A DNA stretch of 64,000 bases from Bradyrhizobium sp. LLZ17 (GCF_041200145.1 NZ_CP165734.1:7111001-7175000), one strand, 5' to 3'; counted from the first letter of the stretch, positions 27,558 through 37,524 are shown. A program made the numbers and translations. The notes: a model not told the origin generated them from the sequence alone.

Positions 27558-28205
27558 TTAAGGACTGAGCACCACGCGGAATCCGTGCGTGGGATAGCGG
27601 ACATTGGTGTCGTAGCTATCGCGATTGGACGGCCGCACATATCTCGAATCGTTCTTCCAGGAGCCCGAGCGCAGGACATGCGCGCTGCAGTCCCCGCTGC
27701 TCCATGCCGAGCCGTCAACGGGCGCGCCCTGGTAGGTTTTGTGCCAGCAGTCCTCGACCCACTGATCGACGCCGCCACCCATGTCGTGGAGCCCGAACGG
27801 ATTCGGCCTGAAGCTACCGACCTTGGCTGGCTGCTCGGACGCGAGATCACCGCAATCCTTGCAACCGGCCACGCCCGTCTGCAGCTTGTCGCCCCACCAA
27901 TATTTGGTCTGCGTTCCGCCCCGCGCGGCATATTCCCATTCAGCTTCGGTGGGAAGCCGATAAGTCTTCTTGGTCGCTTGGGCGAGATAGGCAGCATATT
28001 GTTGTGCGTCGGTCCAGCTCACATTACTGACTGGCGCATCGTCTTTGCCAATGGCCGTGAAGCCGCACGCCTTTGCAGCGGCGCACTCGTTCCATTCCTG
28101 AACGGTCACTGGATATTTGCCGATCAAGAACGGCTTAATCGTAACCTGGTGGACAGGACGCTCGGTCGGATCGTCATTGCTTCCCATCGCAAAGCTGCCG
28201 CCGCA
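27558..28205 (-). CDS. Formylglycine-generating-enzyme-like (SUMF1/EgtB/PvdO) domain
   Basis: About 215 residues form a complete FGE-sulfatase fold: GGSFAMGSNDDPTERPVHQVTIKPFLIGKYPVTVQEWNE, PVSNVSWTDAQQYAAYLAQATKKTYRLPTEAEWEYAARGG, and at the end VLRSGSWKNDSRYVRPSNRDSYDTNVRYPTHGFRVVLSP. I see no good start of its own; the frame upstream (to 28388) reads as Pro/Arg-rich junk opposite the cyclase tail. The domain boundary meets the cyclase product exactly where that frame ends, with a one-base offset near 28200. The likeliest original product is therefore one protein, cyclase-TM-linker-FGE. Catalytic cysteines of true FGE are not evident, so a binding role is possible. Confidence 0.75.
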   Translation of the reverse strand, partial: CGGSFAMGSNDDPTERPVHQVTIKPFLIGKYPVTVQEWNECAAAKACGFTAIGKDDAPVSNVSWTDAQQYAAYLAQATKKTYRLPTEAEWEYAARGGTQTKYWWGDKLQTGVAGCKDCGDLASEQPAKVGSFRPNPFGLHDMGGGVDQWVEDCWHKTYQGAPVDGSAWSSGDCSAHVLRSGSWKNDSRYVRPSNRDSYDTNVRYPTHGFRVVLSP

Positions 28206-29088
28206 GAATCGCAAGCATCTCGGGTTCGCGAACGGGAGTTGCCGATTGACTTGGCGTCGGAGCGGGCGAGGGTGGTGACGAAGCCAACGAGGGAGAAGGC
28301 TGCGGCGTTTGCGTCGCGGCCTCGCGCGGCGGAGCTTGTGGGCTTGGTGGCGCGACCGGAGAAGGGGTGGGCACCGAGGCCTGCTCACCCACCCTGCCGG
28401 GCGGCTGCGTCAGCAGATACCAAAGCACGCCGGCGGCAATCACCATAACCGTGAGGCTCAGGAGGAAGATCAAGGTATTCTCGCGCCGACCCCGGGTTTT
28501 GCCGATCGCATCCGCGTCCGGCAGGACGCGATAGACGCGCACCGGATCGGTGATGTTTTTGACCTTGCGGTCGCCTAGCGATTCATAGCCGCACACCACC
28601 TTGTGCTTGATCTGTTCATAGATCGCCCCCGAGATGTAGACCTGACCAGGCTCGGCAATGCCCTCGATGCGTGAGGCGATGTTGACGCCATCCCCGTAGA
28701 CATCGTCCGACTCAACGATGACATCGCCAAGATTGACGCCGATCCGGTATTCGATGCGGGATTCCTTTGGAAGCGAGGCGTTACGGCCGACAAGGTTCTG
28801 CTGGATGACTATGCTGCATCGGACGGCTTCAACAGGGCTGTCGAAAATGGCAATGAAGCCATCGCCCGTCGTCTTCACGAGACTTCCATGATGCTCGATG
28901 ATGCTGGGCTGGATGAGGTCCCGCTCGATCCGCTTGACACGTACGTGCGTGCCCTCCTCGTCAGTCTGCATTAAGCGACTGTAGGATGCTATGTCACCGA
29001 CGATGATCGCTGCGAGACGACGAGGCCCGATGCCATGCGTAGGGGGCCCACCGTTATTCCCGGATCTGAAGTTGCGAATTTCGCCCAT
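28174..29088 (-). CDS. Class III adenylate/guanylate cyclase with C-terminal membrane anchor
   Basis: A 304-residue protein. A class III cyclase domain (residues about 20-190) has both metal aspartates (AIIVGDIASYSRLM and KTTGDGFIAIF) and IGVNLGDVIVESDDVYGDGVNIASRIE. One transmembrane helix follows (LIFLLSLTVMVIAAGVLWYLL), then a long Pro/Ser/Thr-rich periplasmic linker ending REPEMLAILRR. The linker then meets the FGE-like domain in another frame, so this is probably the front of a cyclase-FGE fusion. ATG 29088 (MGEIRNF) is chosen as nearest to the cyclase domain; further starts lie up to 29229. Confidence 0.82.
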   Translation of the reverse strand: MGEIRNFRSGNNGGPPTHGIGPRRLAAIIVGDIASYSRLMQTDEEGTHVRVKRIERDLIQPSIIEHHGSLVKTTGDGFIAIFDSPVEAVRCSIVIQQNLVGRNASLPKESRIEYRIGVNLGDVIVESDDVYGDGVNIASRIEGIAEPGQVYISGAIYEQIKHKVVCGYESLGDRKVKNITDPVRVYRVLPDADAIGKTRGRRENTLIFLLSLTVMVIAAGVLWYLLTQPPGRVGEQASVPTPSPVAPPSPQAPPREAATQTPQPSPSLASSPPSPAPTPSQSATPVREPEMLAILRRQLCDGKQ

Positions 29089-29663
29089 AGCGGGGACCCA
29101 CAAACTTGCAAAAGCCACTCCGGCATACGACCGCACAAGAGGATCATCTATAAGATACATCACATCAATGAACGGAGACAATGTTGAAGCACTCATCTGC
29201 GTCGCGTTCCAGACAAATAAGGCCCACATGGATTAAACCTTCTTGGCTGTGGCGCCGACTAAGGCTTCGCCGTTAGCGCGTATGAGAACCGCAGGGTTCC
29301 GGAGGCTAAAACTCGTTTGTGATCTTACTTGTCGTGGCTCCATGCTCTCGCCGGTGGAGCCTCCGGCCAACCGGTGGGCTTCGGCAGTCCGAGCGTTCGC
29401 TGGGTAGATCGTTCGCGGAACATTGGGCCAATTGTGGAACATTTTTCCCATACCGCCGCACAACCGACAACCGGGGGCGAGCGCAAAGCGCCAGAGCCCG
29501 CCGCTCGTCCCGACGTGTTTCGAAGGCTAGCGCAGCTAAGATCGAAGGATTCCCACTCGAGCCGGTTTCTCAAGCTCCGAATCGGCGTTCCACGCGGCCG
29601 GCAACTCGCGTCCTTGCTCGATCGCTGCTCTAGTTATCGCAATCGGCAGCCAACCTGAGCTTT
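29089..29663. other. No supported gene
   Basis: The region upstream of the cyclase gene. Overlapping short frames on both strands show no family signature. Confidence 0.35.
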
Positions 29664-30090
29664 CTAAGGAACGGCGCAAACCCATCCGTTGGGGCATTCC
29701 TTTGCAACACTCGCTCGAACATTTTGGGTGGACGGCTTGACGGGTTTCTTTGCGACCTTTGCGCGCTTTTGAGCTTCAGCCTTCGACGCACACGGATCAT
29801 GCCAGTGACGAGGACCGAAATCAGGCGACTGTCTAGGATCGCTGATCGGAGGAGCCGGCTGAGCCTCTTGCTGCACAGCTACGAAGCTCGCCTCTGTTTT
29901 CTGCTTGGGCAGCTCGACGTCTCTCTCGACCAAAATTTGCAGCCTCTTGGATTTGTTCGTGGTCGCGGCCGAGGGTGACGCAGCGAACTGGGGCATGCGA
30001 CTCCGCGATTGGATCCGACCTGTTGCCTCCAGCGGAAATCGCACAGATTGCGACCACGCCAAGTACACCAAACACAATTGCTCTAAGCAT
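29664..30090 (-). pseudogene. Small exported hypothetical protein, frameshifted
   Basis: A signal-like N-terminus (MLRAIVFGVLGVVAICAISA) starts at 30090. The body, in another frame, contains LQILVERDVELPKQKTEASF and PRHWHDPCASKAEAQKRAKVAKKPVK, ending KECPNGWVCAVP. The N-terminal frame loses coherence near 30015-30030. The HWHDP and Lys-rich tail are typical of rhizobial small secreted proteins. No function assigned. Confidence 0.45.
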
Positions 30091-30996
30091 TTGCCAATCC
30101 CACACCGGCAACGTTAGCAATTTGCTACGAATAGGTCTCGGAATGAGGCTGAGATCTTTAAGTTGATTGTCGTTGCCCCCGTGGGGCGAGCTGCTCGCCG
30201 AGGCGGAGTACTGGGATCGCCTGGCCGACGGAGTGTTGCTTACGCAAATGACCGAATGTAGCTCCGTCTCGTACCCCGTGATGCGGTCGCTATTAACCGC
30301 AAATGCCAACCACAAGCCATGAAATGCAGTTGCCGACGCATGAAAGACCTCGATACCGATCGATTGGGGTAATCCATCTGTGCAGGCGCACGTTTTAGAC
30401 CCACGGATTAGGCTGGCTTGCGATACCCGGCGCGCGCTCCCCGTGCGCCGAGATCACCAGCGGCTCCAGTATTCGCGCAGCCGCAAGCGCCAAGGATGCT
30501 GGGGCCGTTGTACTCCGAATGGCTGGTGAATTGGCCCGGGTCGCTTGCGGGGCGGCGGCTTCGCCTGCGAATGCGTTTGCGACTCCGGGCTCTCGCTGCT
30601 GGACTTGAGAGACTAAAGGATCCGCGTCACCAGTCTATGTGGATCTCTCTCAGGCTGCACGCATAACGTCGTAAAGAATGAATTGAGTTTGATCGAGACT
30701 CCGAAAGCGAACGGAAGGTTCGGAGGCTTGGCAATCTTCAGCACGCAAAGGCGGTCAGCAAGCAATGCGCGCGCTCATTTGGGAGTAGTGGACTTGCTTT
30801 CCGGGACAGCACATACGCTGGACGCCTGGTCTTCGATTCAAGTTACTTTGGTTGAAAGGACAAAGCCTGTGAATGCTATCGATCCGAACGTCCAAACGCG
30901 TGCCGAACCACCGAATGAGACGGCGAACGCAGGCGCAAAGCGCGCGCTCGACAGGGCCTTTGCTGCGCGACGAAGGCCAAGCTGGAGGAAATCGGA
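30091..30996. other. No clearly supported gene
   Basis: A plus-strand frame ends at 31000 with ANAGAKRALDRAFAARRRPSWRKSE, overlapping the next ATG by ATGA. It may be the tail of a small helical protein, but no start or family is convincing. The rest looks non-coding. Confidence 0.3.
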
Positions 30997-31173
30997 ATGA
31001 GTATGGAGATGATCAAGTGCCCGGAATCGGGTAGCGCCATTCCGAGAGGCATCGAGAGAGATCGCGATAACTTCCGCCGTCATTCGGTGAACGGGAGGTG
31101 CCAAGCGCCGACATCGGATCGACCGCACCGTCCGTGCCGATCACCGCGGTGGCGACTGTCTGCAGTTCGGTAG
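30997..31173 (+). CDS. Small zinc-ribbon-like protein, probably degraded
   Basis: A 58-residue frame with a GGAGGA Shine-Dalgarno. The start MIKCPESGSAIPRGIERDRDNF matches small rhizobial zinc-ribbons (KCPxTGxxIPTGIExDxxxF). The expected second cysteine pair is missing; after RRHSV the sequence turns Arg/Pro-rich, so a frameshift is likely. Confidence 0.35.
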   Translation: MSMEMIKCPESGSAIPRGIERDRDNFRRHSVNGRCQAPTSDRPHRPCRSPRWRLSAVR

Positions 31174-31608
31174 GTCTACGATGAACGCTGTCTCGCCGCC
31201 GCAGGGGTAGACAGGATGCTCGATCCGATGGCCCAATCGGACCCAGTACGGCGTCACGTTCAAGCTGAACGCTCCGCAGTTAGGGTGCAAGCAAAGCGAA
31301 TCATTCCCCACTGAGATATCGACCTCAGATGAGCGGGGGGATTGTGGTTTCAGAGCGACAGTCGACCCATGTGCCGGTGTTCTGGCCCGTGCTCTACAGC
31401 AATCTTTTGAAATTGGTCCCGGAAAAAGCCGAGGACAGAGTGGCCCATCTGAGCGTTACCCGACCTGAATCTGCGGATAGAATAGGGACATGTTGCCGAC
31501 AATGATCGCATAGCCACCGAAACGGATCTAGTCGCTTCGAAAAGACCGGCTCGCGCCCGCCAGGTTGATGTTTGCTTGGTTGGAAGATGCGTGCGCGATC
31601 CATCCGGC

Positions 31609-32208
31609 TCACGGCTTGACGTAGGTCCAGCCGATCTCCTGCAATTCCATCACGCGCACGACGCCCGACTTAACAACCTCCGCCTGCCGAATTATTGGTA
31701 TGTCCTTGTTCTCGGTCTTGTGCATTTTCTCCTGCGTGTTGCCACAGGCCTTGAATGAAACCTCGGGCGTGCTCAGGGCCATCTCCTCGATGCGCGCCTT
31801 TACCGGCGACGTGTCTTCACGGAGCATGTGCAGGCCGGGCCCGAACGTAACCACTTCGATCTTCACTTTCTCGCCAACCTCCTTGTAATATTGCGCCACG
31901 TTGGCCGCGTTGTTGAGTGCGAGATTCATAGCAGCCGGGTCATTGGTATTCACCTGCAGGACCAGGTGATGGTCTCGCTTCTTCGTTACGGCCGGATCGT
32001 CCATACGGGCAAACGCGGACCGTTTTCGCGTCGTCGTGGTCTGCTTCGCTAAATGTTGCCTGGGATGGACCGTCCTATGCAGGACAGGTTGCCCGTCTGC
32101 GGGCGTCCAATAATTTCCGCCCTGTTCCGCGGCCGCAAACGATGTGGAAACCAGAATGGCAATCGCTCCCGTCGCGACCGCTGTGGCAATATGATGAAAC
32201 TTGGTCAC
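31609..32208 (-). CDS. Exported DsrE/DsrF-like protein
   Basis: A 199-residue protein with a Sec signal (residues 1-27, ending TSFAAAEQ) and a DsrE-type domain from about residue 75: HHLVLQVNTNDPAAMNLALNNAANVAQYYKEVGEKVKIEVVTFGPGLHML, with a conserved cysteine in SFKACGNTQ. Periplasmic DsrE homologues are thought to handle sulfur or to sense redox state. It is last in a four-gene minus-strand run from 36210 and follows the VasI-like gene by 36 bases. Confidence 0.82.
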   Translation of the reverse strand: MTKFHHIATAVATGAIAILVSTSFAAAEQGGNYWTPADGQPVLHRTVHPRQHLAKQTTTTRKRSAFARMDDPAVTKKRDHHLVLQVNTNDPAAMNLALNNAANVAQYYKEVGEKVKIEVVTFGPGLHMLREDTSPVKARIEEMALSTPEVSFKACGNTQEKMHKTENKDIPIIRQAEVVKSGVVRVMELQEIGWTYVKP

Positions 32209-32244
32209 TATGCGCCTCCATCAAAGAAGATCATTTGCACGCCA

Positions 32245-32865
32245 TCAATGATTCGGTGTCGCGATCGCGCGCGGCCATTTGCATGCTGCAGCCATTTTTG
32301 CGCGCGCCGCGTCCAGCCCAGCGAGAGAGAAGCTTCCGTCACGGGGAACCCGGCCTCCTGATGAGAGGAGGACAATAAGATCCCCGCTGTCCGGAAGGGT
32401 CTGCACCAAGCGGACGACATCCCCGGCAAACGCCACGCCAGGACCGAATGACGGCACGGCTGCTGCGACCTGCACTGCGGGATCATCATTGACGCGATAG
32501 GAAATCGCATCATGACCGCCTCCGCCGGAAATGTCGGGTCCGGCCAGGACCAGCTCCGTCCGGCCGCCGCGGCAGCGAATCGATAACTGCATCACAGAGT
32601 CGCCGGCCCCGCTGCGCGACGATGTCGTAGCCGTCGCGATTGGTGAGTAATCTATGGGGGAGGTCGTCTGGCTGACGATCCAGTCGTCTTCAGGTGCCTG
32701 GCGACGTTGAGGCGGAATGGTACGCGTCAATTTATTCAGACACTCCAAGCGTGCCGCGTGTTCCTCCTGAAGGCAGGAACGCAGCTGTGTCATGGGATCG
32801 TCGGCCAACGCAACGCCGTCTGTACCCCCGAGTGCGACAAGAAGGAGGATCGCTGCGCGCTTCAT
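32245..32865 (-). CDS. Exported VasI-like (T6SS-associated family) protein
   Basis: A 206-residue exported protein. A signal peptide (MKRAAILLLVALGGTDGVALA) is followed by QLRSCLQEEHAARLECLNKLTR, then WIVSQTTSPIDYSPIATATTSS and a beta-rich body with MQLSIRCRGGRTELVLAGP and YRVNDDP. This order (Cys-helix-Cys, then WxxSxxxSPIDDS, then LxxRC) is the VasI/TssV-type pattern. No other type VI secretion genes are present, so a general envelope role is more likely. ATG 32865 overlaps the TAXI gene stop (ATGA), showing coupling. Confidence 0.65.
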   Translation of the reverse strand: MKRAAILLLVALGGTDGVALADDPMTQLRSCLQEEHAARLECLNKLTRTIPPQRRQAPEDDWIVSQTTSPIDYSPIATATTSSRSGAGDSVMQLSIRCRGGRTELVLAGPDISGGGGHDAISYRVNDDPAVQVAAAVPSFGPGVAFAGDVVRLVQTLPDSGDLIVLLSSGGRVPRDGSFSLAGLDAARAKMAAACKWPRAIATPNH

Positions 32866-33905
32866 TTCGATGCTTGTGTTGTTCGGGGCTGACGATCCAG
32901 CCACGCTTGCGCCGCAGGGACGCGCGTGAGACCCGGGACCGTCGCGGCGAGGTTGATGGACTTCCACTTCGGATCGAAACCGGGCGCCTGCAATCTATCG
33001 ATCCGGGAGAACAGGTGTTCGATGAAGCGTGCGACGCGCTCAGAGCGATTTGACTTGGCCGGCCAATTGAAAGCGACCAGAGCGGTCGGCACGGCGATGG
33101 TTGAAACCCGTTCACCTTGCTTGATCAGATTGGGATAGTCGGTCGCGTCGAGAGAGGCGGGAAGATAGTAATCCTCGAACTTGCTCTCGTACGGGACAGG
33201 CAGGAACTTGAAGCCCGGCTCCCACCGGCCCTTCACGAAGGCATCCACGGGTTTTGATGTAATGAAGACGACGGCTGCCATCTCGCCTTTGCGCATCTGC
33301 TCGAGTGCCACCTGGTGCGGAATGAACGTTTTTTCCACCTCGATATTGAGGCGGCTGAAGATCAGCGGTCCTGAATAGGCCGCTGCGGTGCCCTGGGTAT
33401 TGAAGTTGACCTTCTTGCCGGCGAGGTCGTTCAAACTTCGAATTTCCGGTCGAACGAAGATCTGCAGCTCGGACGGGAACAGATTCAGGACATATGCAAT
33501 TCGTCGCTGTATGTCCGGTACCTCGGTCTTGTATTCCTCGAGCACGTCGGAATTGATGATTGCCGCATCGATGCCGCGCAGATGGAGCAGGGAGTTCAGG
33601 TTCTCCGTGGCCCCGCGTGTCACGACCGGAAGAACATGCAGGTCGTCCCCATCGTCGACCACGCGCGCGATCTCTGAAGCCAGCCGGATCGGTGCGCCCT
33701 CGAGGAGACCCCCGGCCAAGCCAACAGTCCAGGCGTTCATGGAAAGAACTTCAGGCCTCTGCTGCGGTGGCTCGGGCCGTGTCAGACGAACCTTGTGAGG
33801 CCGACTATCCTGCGACCGCGCAGCTGCCCAAGGCTGAATGGGCAGGAGCAATGGTGCGAACGCGGCGAGTAAGAGCAGCCGACGCAATCCGATAAGCCTT
33901 TTCAT
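32862..33905 (-). CDS. TAXI-family TRAP-type solute-binding protein
   Basis: A 347-residue exported protein with an N-terminal signal (residues 1-30). Family motifs: WTVGLAGGLLEGAPIRLASEIARVVDDGDDLHVLPVVTRGATENLNSLLHLRGIDAAIINSDVLEEYK, then LQIFVRPEIRSLNDLAGKKVNFNTQGTAA. TAXI proteins normally feed a TRAP membrane component, which is absent here. Instead it is coupled to a VasI-like gene and preceded by a coiled-coil protein, so it may act as a sensor or envelope component rather than in uptake. This is inference from context. Confidence 0.85.
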   Translation of the reverse strand: MKRLIGLRRLLLLAAFAPLLLPIQPWAAARSQDSRPHKVRLTRPEPPQQRPEVLSMNAWTVGLAGGLLEGAPIRLASEIARVVDDGDDLHVLPVVTRGATENLNSLLHLRGIDAAIINSDVLEEYKTEVPDIQRRIAYVLNLFPSELQIFVRPEIRSLNDLAGKKVNFNTQGTAAAYSGPLIFSRLNIEVEKTFIPHQVALEQMRKGEMAAVVFITSKPVDAFVKGRWEPGFKFLPVPYESKFEDYYLPASLDATDYPNLIKQGERVSTIAVPTALVAFNWPAKSNRSERVARFIEHLFSRIDRLQAPGFDPKWKSINLAATVPGLTRVPAAQAWLDRQPRTTQASK

Positions 33906-33996
33906 CGACCAACTCCTCTAGACATGCTGCATTCGTGTCGGTGCTTTCGATCCTTTGACTGCGCATTGCTGACTTGGAACATCGTCCAAGACAGTG

Positions 33997-36210
33997 CTAT
34001 CGACGCAGCGCGTCGAATCGCGCCTTCGCCCCCTTGATTCCTCCAGCTTCGGCCCGCGCGTAAAGAGTTCGCGCTTTATTGAGATCGCCTTGCGTTCCAT
34101 ACGTGCCAAAATTGGGAAGGATCAGCGGATCGTAGGTTTCCGCAAGCGCGAAGCTTGCTTGCGCGCTGCCCATCTCAACGGCGCGCTCCAGCACGATCCG
34201 CGCCGCGCCGATGTTTCCCTGTTCAAGCAGTACGTTCGCGCGCGCGATCAATTTCGCCGCTTGCACCCCTTCGTTAGCATTGACCGGAGCATCGCCCTGG
34301 CTGCGCGCCGCTGTGGCCTGGTCCTGGACCGGCTTGTCTTGGGCACCACGCTGGCTTTGGATTGGCCGTGCCGGCGCCGACAGCGGCTCCTCGCGCGCGG
34401 CCTTGCCAGTGGCAGCCAGCCCGGTGGCGGCCAGCGGAGACGCAGCGGGAGGGATTTTTGCCGAAGGCGCGGCTTTGTCTTGACGTGCTAATGCGAGATC
34501 CCGTTCCAGTCCCTCGGCCCGCTCGCGTTCACGCAGCAACAAGCTACGCAGTTCGGCCGACTCTCGCTCTCCGGCCTGCTTGACCCGTACGACCTCCGCG
34601 CTCGCGTTGGACGTGCGCTCGGTCTGCGCGTCGAGATCGCGGTTGGCTTTGGCAAGATCGCGGGCCAGCTGCTCGGCCCGCTCGCGATCGCGTTGCTGCG
34701 CCTGTCTCAACGAGGCGATATCACTCGCCTGCTGTTTGAGCTGTGCCGCTTCCTCGTTGGCTTTGGCCGCTTGAGCTTCGTATGCGTAGATCTTGGTGCG
34801 TGCCATCGAGAGATCCTGCGCCAGCGCATCGGCTCTCTCGCGCTCCTTCTGCATCGATCGTTGCTCCGCGGCGCCGGCTTTTGCTGTCTGCGTCAGCTTG
34901 GCGACCTCATCGCTCGCCTTTGCCGCTAGCGCCGTCTGGGTATCGATATCTCGCCGCGCGGCCGCCAGCGCCTGCTCCAGCTGTCCGGACCGGTCCCGCT
35001 CCTGTTGCAGGGATTTCTGCAACTCGCCAGCGCCGCTTTCCCCGGTCGCTTTCGGCGGGGATGCGTCCTCGCTGCCTTTCGCCAACCGTGCTGTTTGCGC
35101 CTGGTAGGCATAAATAGCGCTTCGCGAGAGGAAGAGATCCTGCGCAAGCGTGTCGGCCCTTTCCCGCTCCTTCTGTATCGATTGCTTCAAGTCCGCGGCA
35201 CTGGCCTCCGCCGCCCGACTTCGCTGCGAAAGTTCCTCGTTTGCCTTTGCCGCCAACGCAGCCTGGGACTCGACGTTTTGCCGCGCGGCTGCAAGATCCT
35301 GCTCCAACCGCGCTGACCGCTCGCGCTCCTGTTGCACGGCCTTCCGCAGCTCCGCGGTGCCGCTCTCCCCCGCCTGTTTCAGCCGGGACGTTTCCTCGCC
35401 TGCTTTGGTCACCAGCGCAGTCTGGTTTTCCGCATCGGTTCGCGCGGCTGCGAGATCCTGTACCAACTGCGCTGTTCGCTCGCGCTCCTGTTCAAGAGCC
35501 TTCTGCAGCTCAGCGGCTTCGCTCTCTCGTGCCCGTTTCAGCCGGGACGTTTCCTCGCCTGCTTTCATCGCCAGCGCAGTCTGGGTTTCGGCATCGCGCC
35601 GCGCGGCTGCGAGATCCTGCTCCAGCAGCGCCGACCGCTTACGCTCCTCTTGCTGCGATGCCTGCAACTCACTCAGGCCACTTTCGCCCGCTTGATTCAG
35701 CCGGGAAGCGTCCTTCAATCGAGAAGCTTCCTCGACGGCCTTCGCTGCCAACGCTTTTTGAGTTTCGACCTCGCGCCGCGCGGCTTCGAGACTCTGCACC
35801 AGCCACTCGGCCCGATCGTGCTCCTGCTCGAGATGTTGCAGCAACCCGATGTCGCGCCTTGCAAGGGTAAGTTGGCAGGACAGTGACTCTGCCCAGTCGC
35901 GTTGCTGTTCGGGAGCCTGCTGCGGGGAGCCTGCATCGTTGTTCGTCGTTTGCGCAACCTCTATCGACTTGCCGCTGCCGCCTCGGCGCCGCAGTAACGT
36001 CTTGAACTCGCCAGAACTGAGATTGCGGGCATTCGCCGCCTGTTGCCCATTTGCGAGGTGCTGCGCCCGATCCGGGGAAGCCTCCGTTTCCGACGCCCAT
36101 ATCATAGCGAGCATGACCGCCGCTATCCGCAGGGGTCCATATCGTCCCCGCGTGAGGGAGATCTTCACCACCTCCTCGTTGAGCATGACTGTGCGAGCCA
36201 TCCGCTTCAC
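33997..36210 (-). CDS. Exported long coiled-coil protein with C-terminal Sel1/TPR-like repeats
   Basis: A 737-residue protein. A hydrophobic signal or anchor lies at about residues 27-44. Residues 110-600 are nine degenerate copies of a ~60-residue heptad unit, each like QERERSARLEQDLAAARxxxExQxALAxKAxEExSxLK, giving a very long alpha-helical rod. A short Ala/Pro linker follows (about 600-650). The C-terminus (AAKLIARANVLLEQGNIGAARIVLERAVEMGSAQASFALAETYDP...KARTLYARAEAGG) has two to three Sel1/TPR-type helical pairs. It heads the operon with the TAXI, VasI-like and DsrE-like genes. The repetitive rod suggests a periplasmic spacer or scaffold. The upstream region 36211-36609 has no gene. Confidence 0.8.
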   Translation of the reverse strand: MKRMARTVMLNEEVVKISLTRGRYGPLRIAAVMLAMIWASETEASPDRAQHLANGQQAANARNLSSGEFKTLLRRRGGSGKSIEVAQTTNNDAGSPQQAPEQQRDWAESLSCQLTLARRDIGLLQHLEQEHDRAEWLVQSLEAARREVETQKALAAKAVEEASRLKDASRLNQAGESGLSELQASQQEERKRSALLEQDLAAARRDAETQTALAMKAGEETSRLKRARESEAAELQKALEQERERTAQLVQDLAAARTDAENQTALVTKAGEETSRLKQAGESGTAELRKAVQQERERSARLEQDLAAARQNVESQAALAAKANEELSQRSRAAEASAADLKQSIQKERERADTLAQDLFLSRSAIYAYQAQTARLAKGSEDASPPKATGESGAGELQKSLQQERDRSGQLEQALAAARRDIDTQTALAAKASDEVAKLTQTAKAGAAEQRSMQKERERADALAQDLSMARTKIYAYEAQAAKANEEAAQLKQQASDIASLRQAQQRDRERAEQLARDLAKANRDLDAQTERTSNASAEVVRVKQAGERESAELRSLLLRERERAEGLERDLALARQDKAAPSAKIPPAASPLAATGLAATGKAAREEPLSAPARPIQSQRGAQDKPVQDQATAARSQGDAPVNANEGVQAAKLIARANVLLEQGNIGAARIVLERAVEMGSAQASFALAETYDPLILPNFGTYGTQGDLNKARTLYARAEAGGIKGAKARFDALRR

Positions 36211-36609
36211 CTGTCGCGTGGCGATACGACTTCCTTATGCGTCATTATGCTCTCCACCTTTAGGCAAAACATATGGCTCGCATAGAGGACCCTCCGCACC
36301 ACCTTTGGGTAGGCTACGGATTTGTATCCGCTCATCGAAACCGTGAACTGCTCAAAGTGTCTTCCGGCGTATTTCCCGATCTGACCTGATTGCCAACGAA
36401 CGATGGCGGCCCGCCGTCGTCGCCAATGAGACGGTCCCCTGCGTGCTGAAGCCCGGGCTGTCCATTCCTCTGTCTTCACCAAGAACAGACCCACAAGCTC
36501 GCTTCTATTGCGCCCGAAAAAGGCTACGGGGCAAGCACTACAAGTTGGTACTCCGTTTGGCTGCAATAAACGGGCCGACAATTCTCATGAGCAGCCACAA
36601 TCAACCGTA

Positions 36610-36951
36610 CTAGAGAACTCGCTTTTTCCCATTGAAGAACGGCAGCAGCTTCTCGAAAATCTCATCCCGATGCCGGTCGATTTCCCGGTTGAGTGCGTCA
36701 CTAAAGCCAGGCGCATGGTTATGGATCGTTTCCCGGTCCGCAGAGACTTTCGTCGGCGTTCCGTCCAGGTCTACCCAGCCGCTCAGAGCTTTGCCGTCCC
36801 ATTCAATGGTTTGTGTGCGACTAATCGACAAGTTGGCCTCCGAGTAGCGAGTTCCTAGCGTCAGCGCATTGCCATCCCCCCGAGGCGAGCAGAAGCTATT
36901 GTTGCTAAGAGATGGTGCTTTAGAATAACTGCCATGGATGGGTACTCCCAC
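36610..36951 (-). CDS. Conserved rhizobial hypothetical protein
   Basis: A 113-residue soluble protein: SLSNNSFCSPRGDGNALTLGTRYSEANLSISRTQTIEWDGKALSGWVDLDGTPTKVSADRETIHNHAPGFSDALNREIDRHRDEIFEKLLPFF. The strongly patterned core (DGxALxGWVDLDGxxxKVxADRETIH) makes it a real gene, and I have seen the pattern in rhizobia, but I cannot name a family with confidence. No operon partner. Bases 36952-37443 hold nothing I can support. Confidence 0.55.
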   Translation of the reverse strand: MGVPIHGSYSKAPSLSNNSFCSPRGDGNALTLGTRYSEANLSISRTQTIEWDGKALSGWVDLDGTPTKVSADRETIHNHAPGFSDALNREIDRHRDEIFEKLLPFFNGKKRVL

Positions 36952-37524
36952 TGCCGGTCAGCCGTACCAACGCTATTTGAAATATACCTCGAGCGTCCAA
37001 TGATGTTTCGGACCTAACCGGTCGTGTGCCGATCCAGAGCAAGCGCGTCGAGACGTTGCAGGAGGCCACATCCAGATTGTGGCTCAGGGTCCGATCCCTT
37101 TGGGAGTACTCTCCCTTCGTCCACCTGCATCAATGAATTCTGCATGCAAGTGCGAGGAGGAGGTGGTAACTTTGACTTAGTGTTCGACGGTTAGATGGGA
37201 ACTAAATTTGATCGAAGGGGTTTCCGCAGCAGGAGATTGGGATTGTCCCAGAGCAATCGGGCGCCGCTATCTAGATCAATGCCACGGCATACACGCACGC
37301 CCTACCGCAGTCCCCTAAGCTCAGCATGGAAACTGGCGGATCGATCTGGCTCAAGCTGGAGCGCTCCCGTCGACTGGCTCGTTCAAAGTTCGTGGCCTGG
37401 GTGCAGTACGAAGAGTATTTGCTGAAGGGTTGCGAGTATTCGTTTGTGGGGGAGGGAAGGTGCTCTTGAAATCGAGACTCAGAAATGGAGAGCCCCGGCT
37501 GGGGCAACCCGTCGAGGCGCTTTA

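Noticed and set aside
32245..32865. A type VI secretion system, suggested by the VasI-like protein.
   Set aside because: No tube, sheath, baseplate or ATPase genes are present anywhere in the window.
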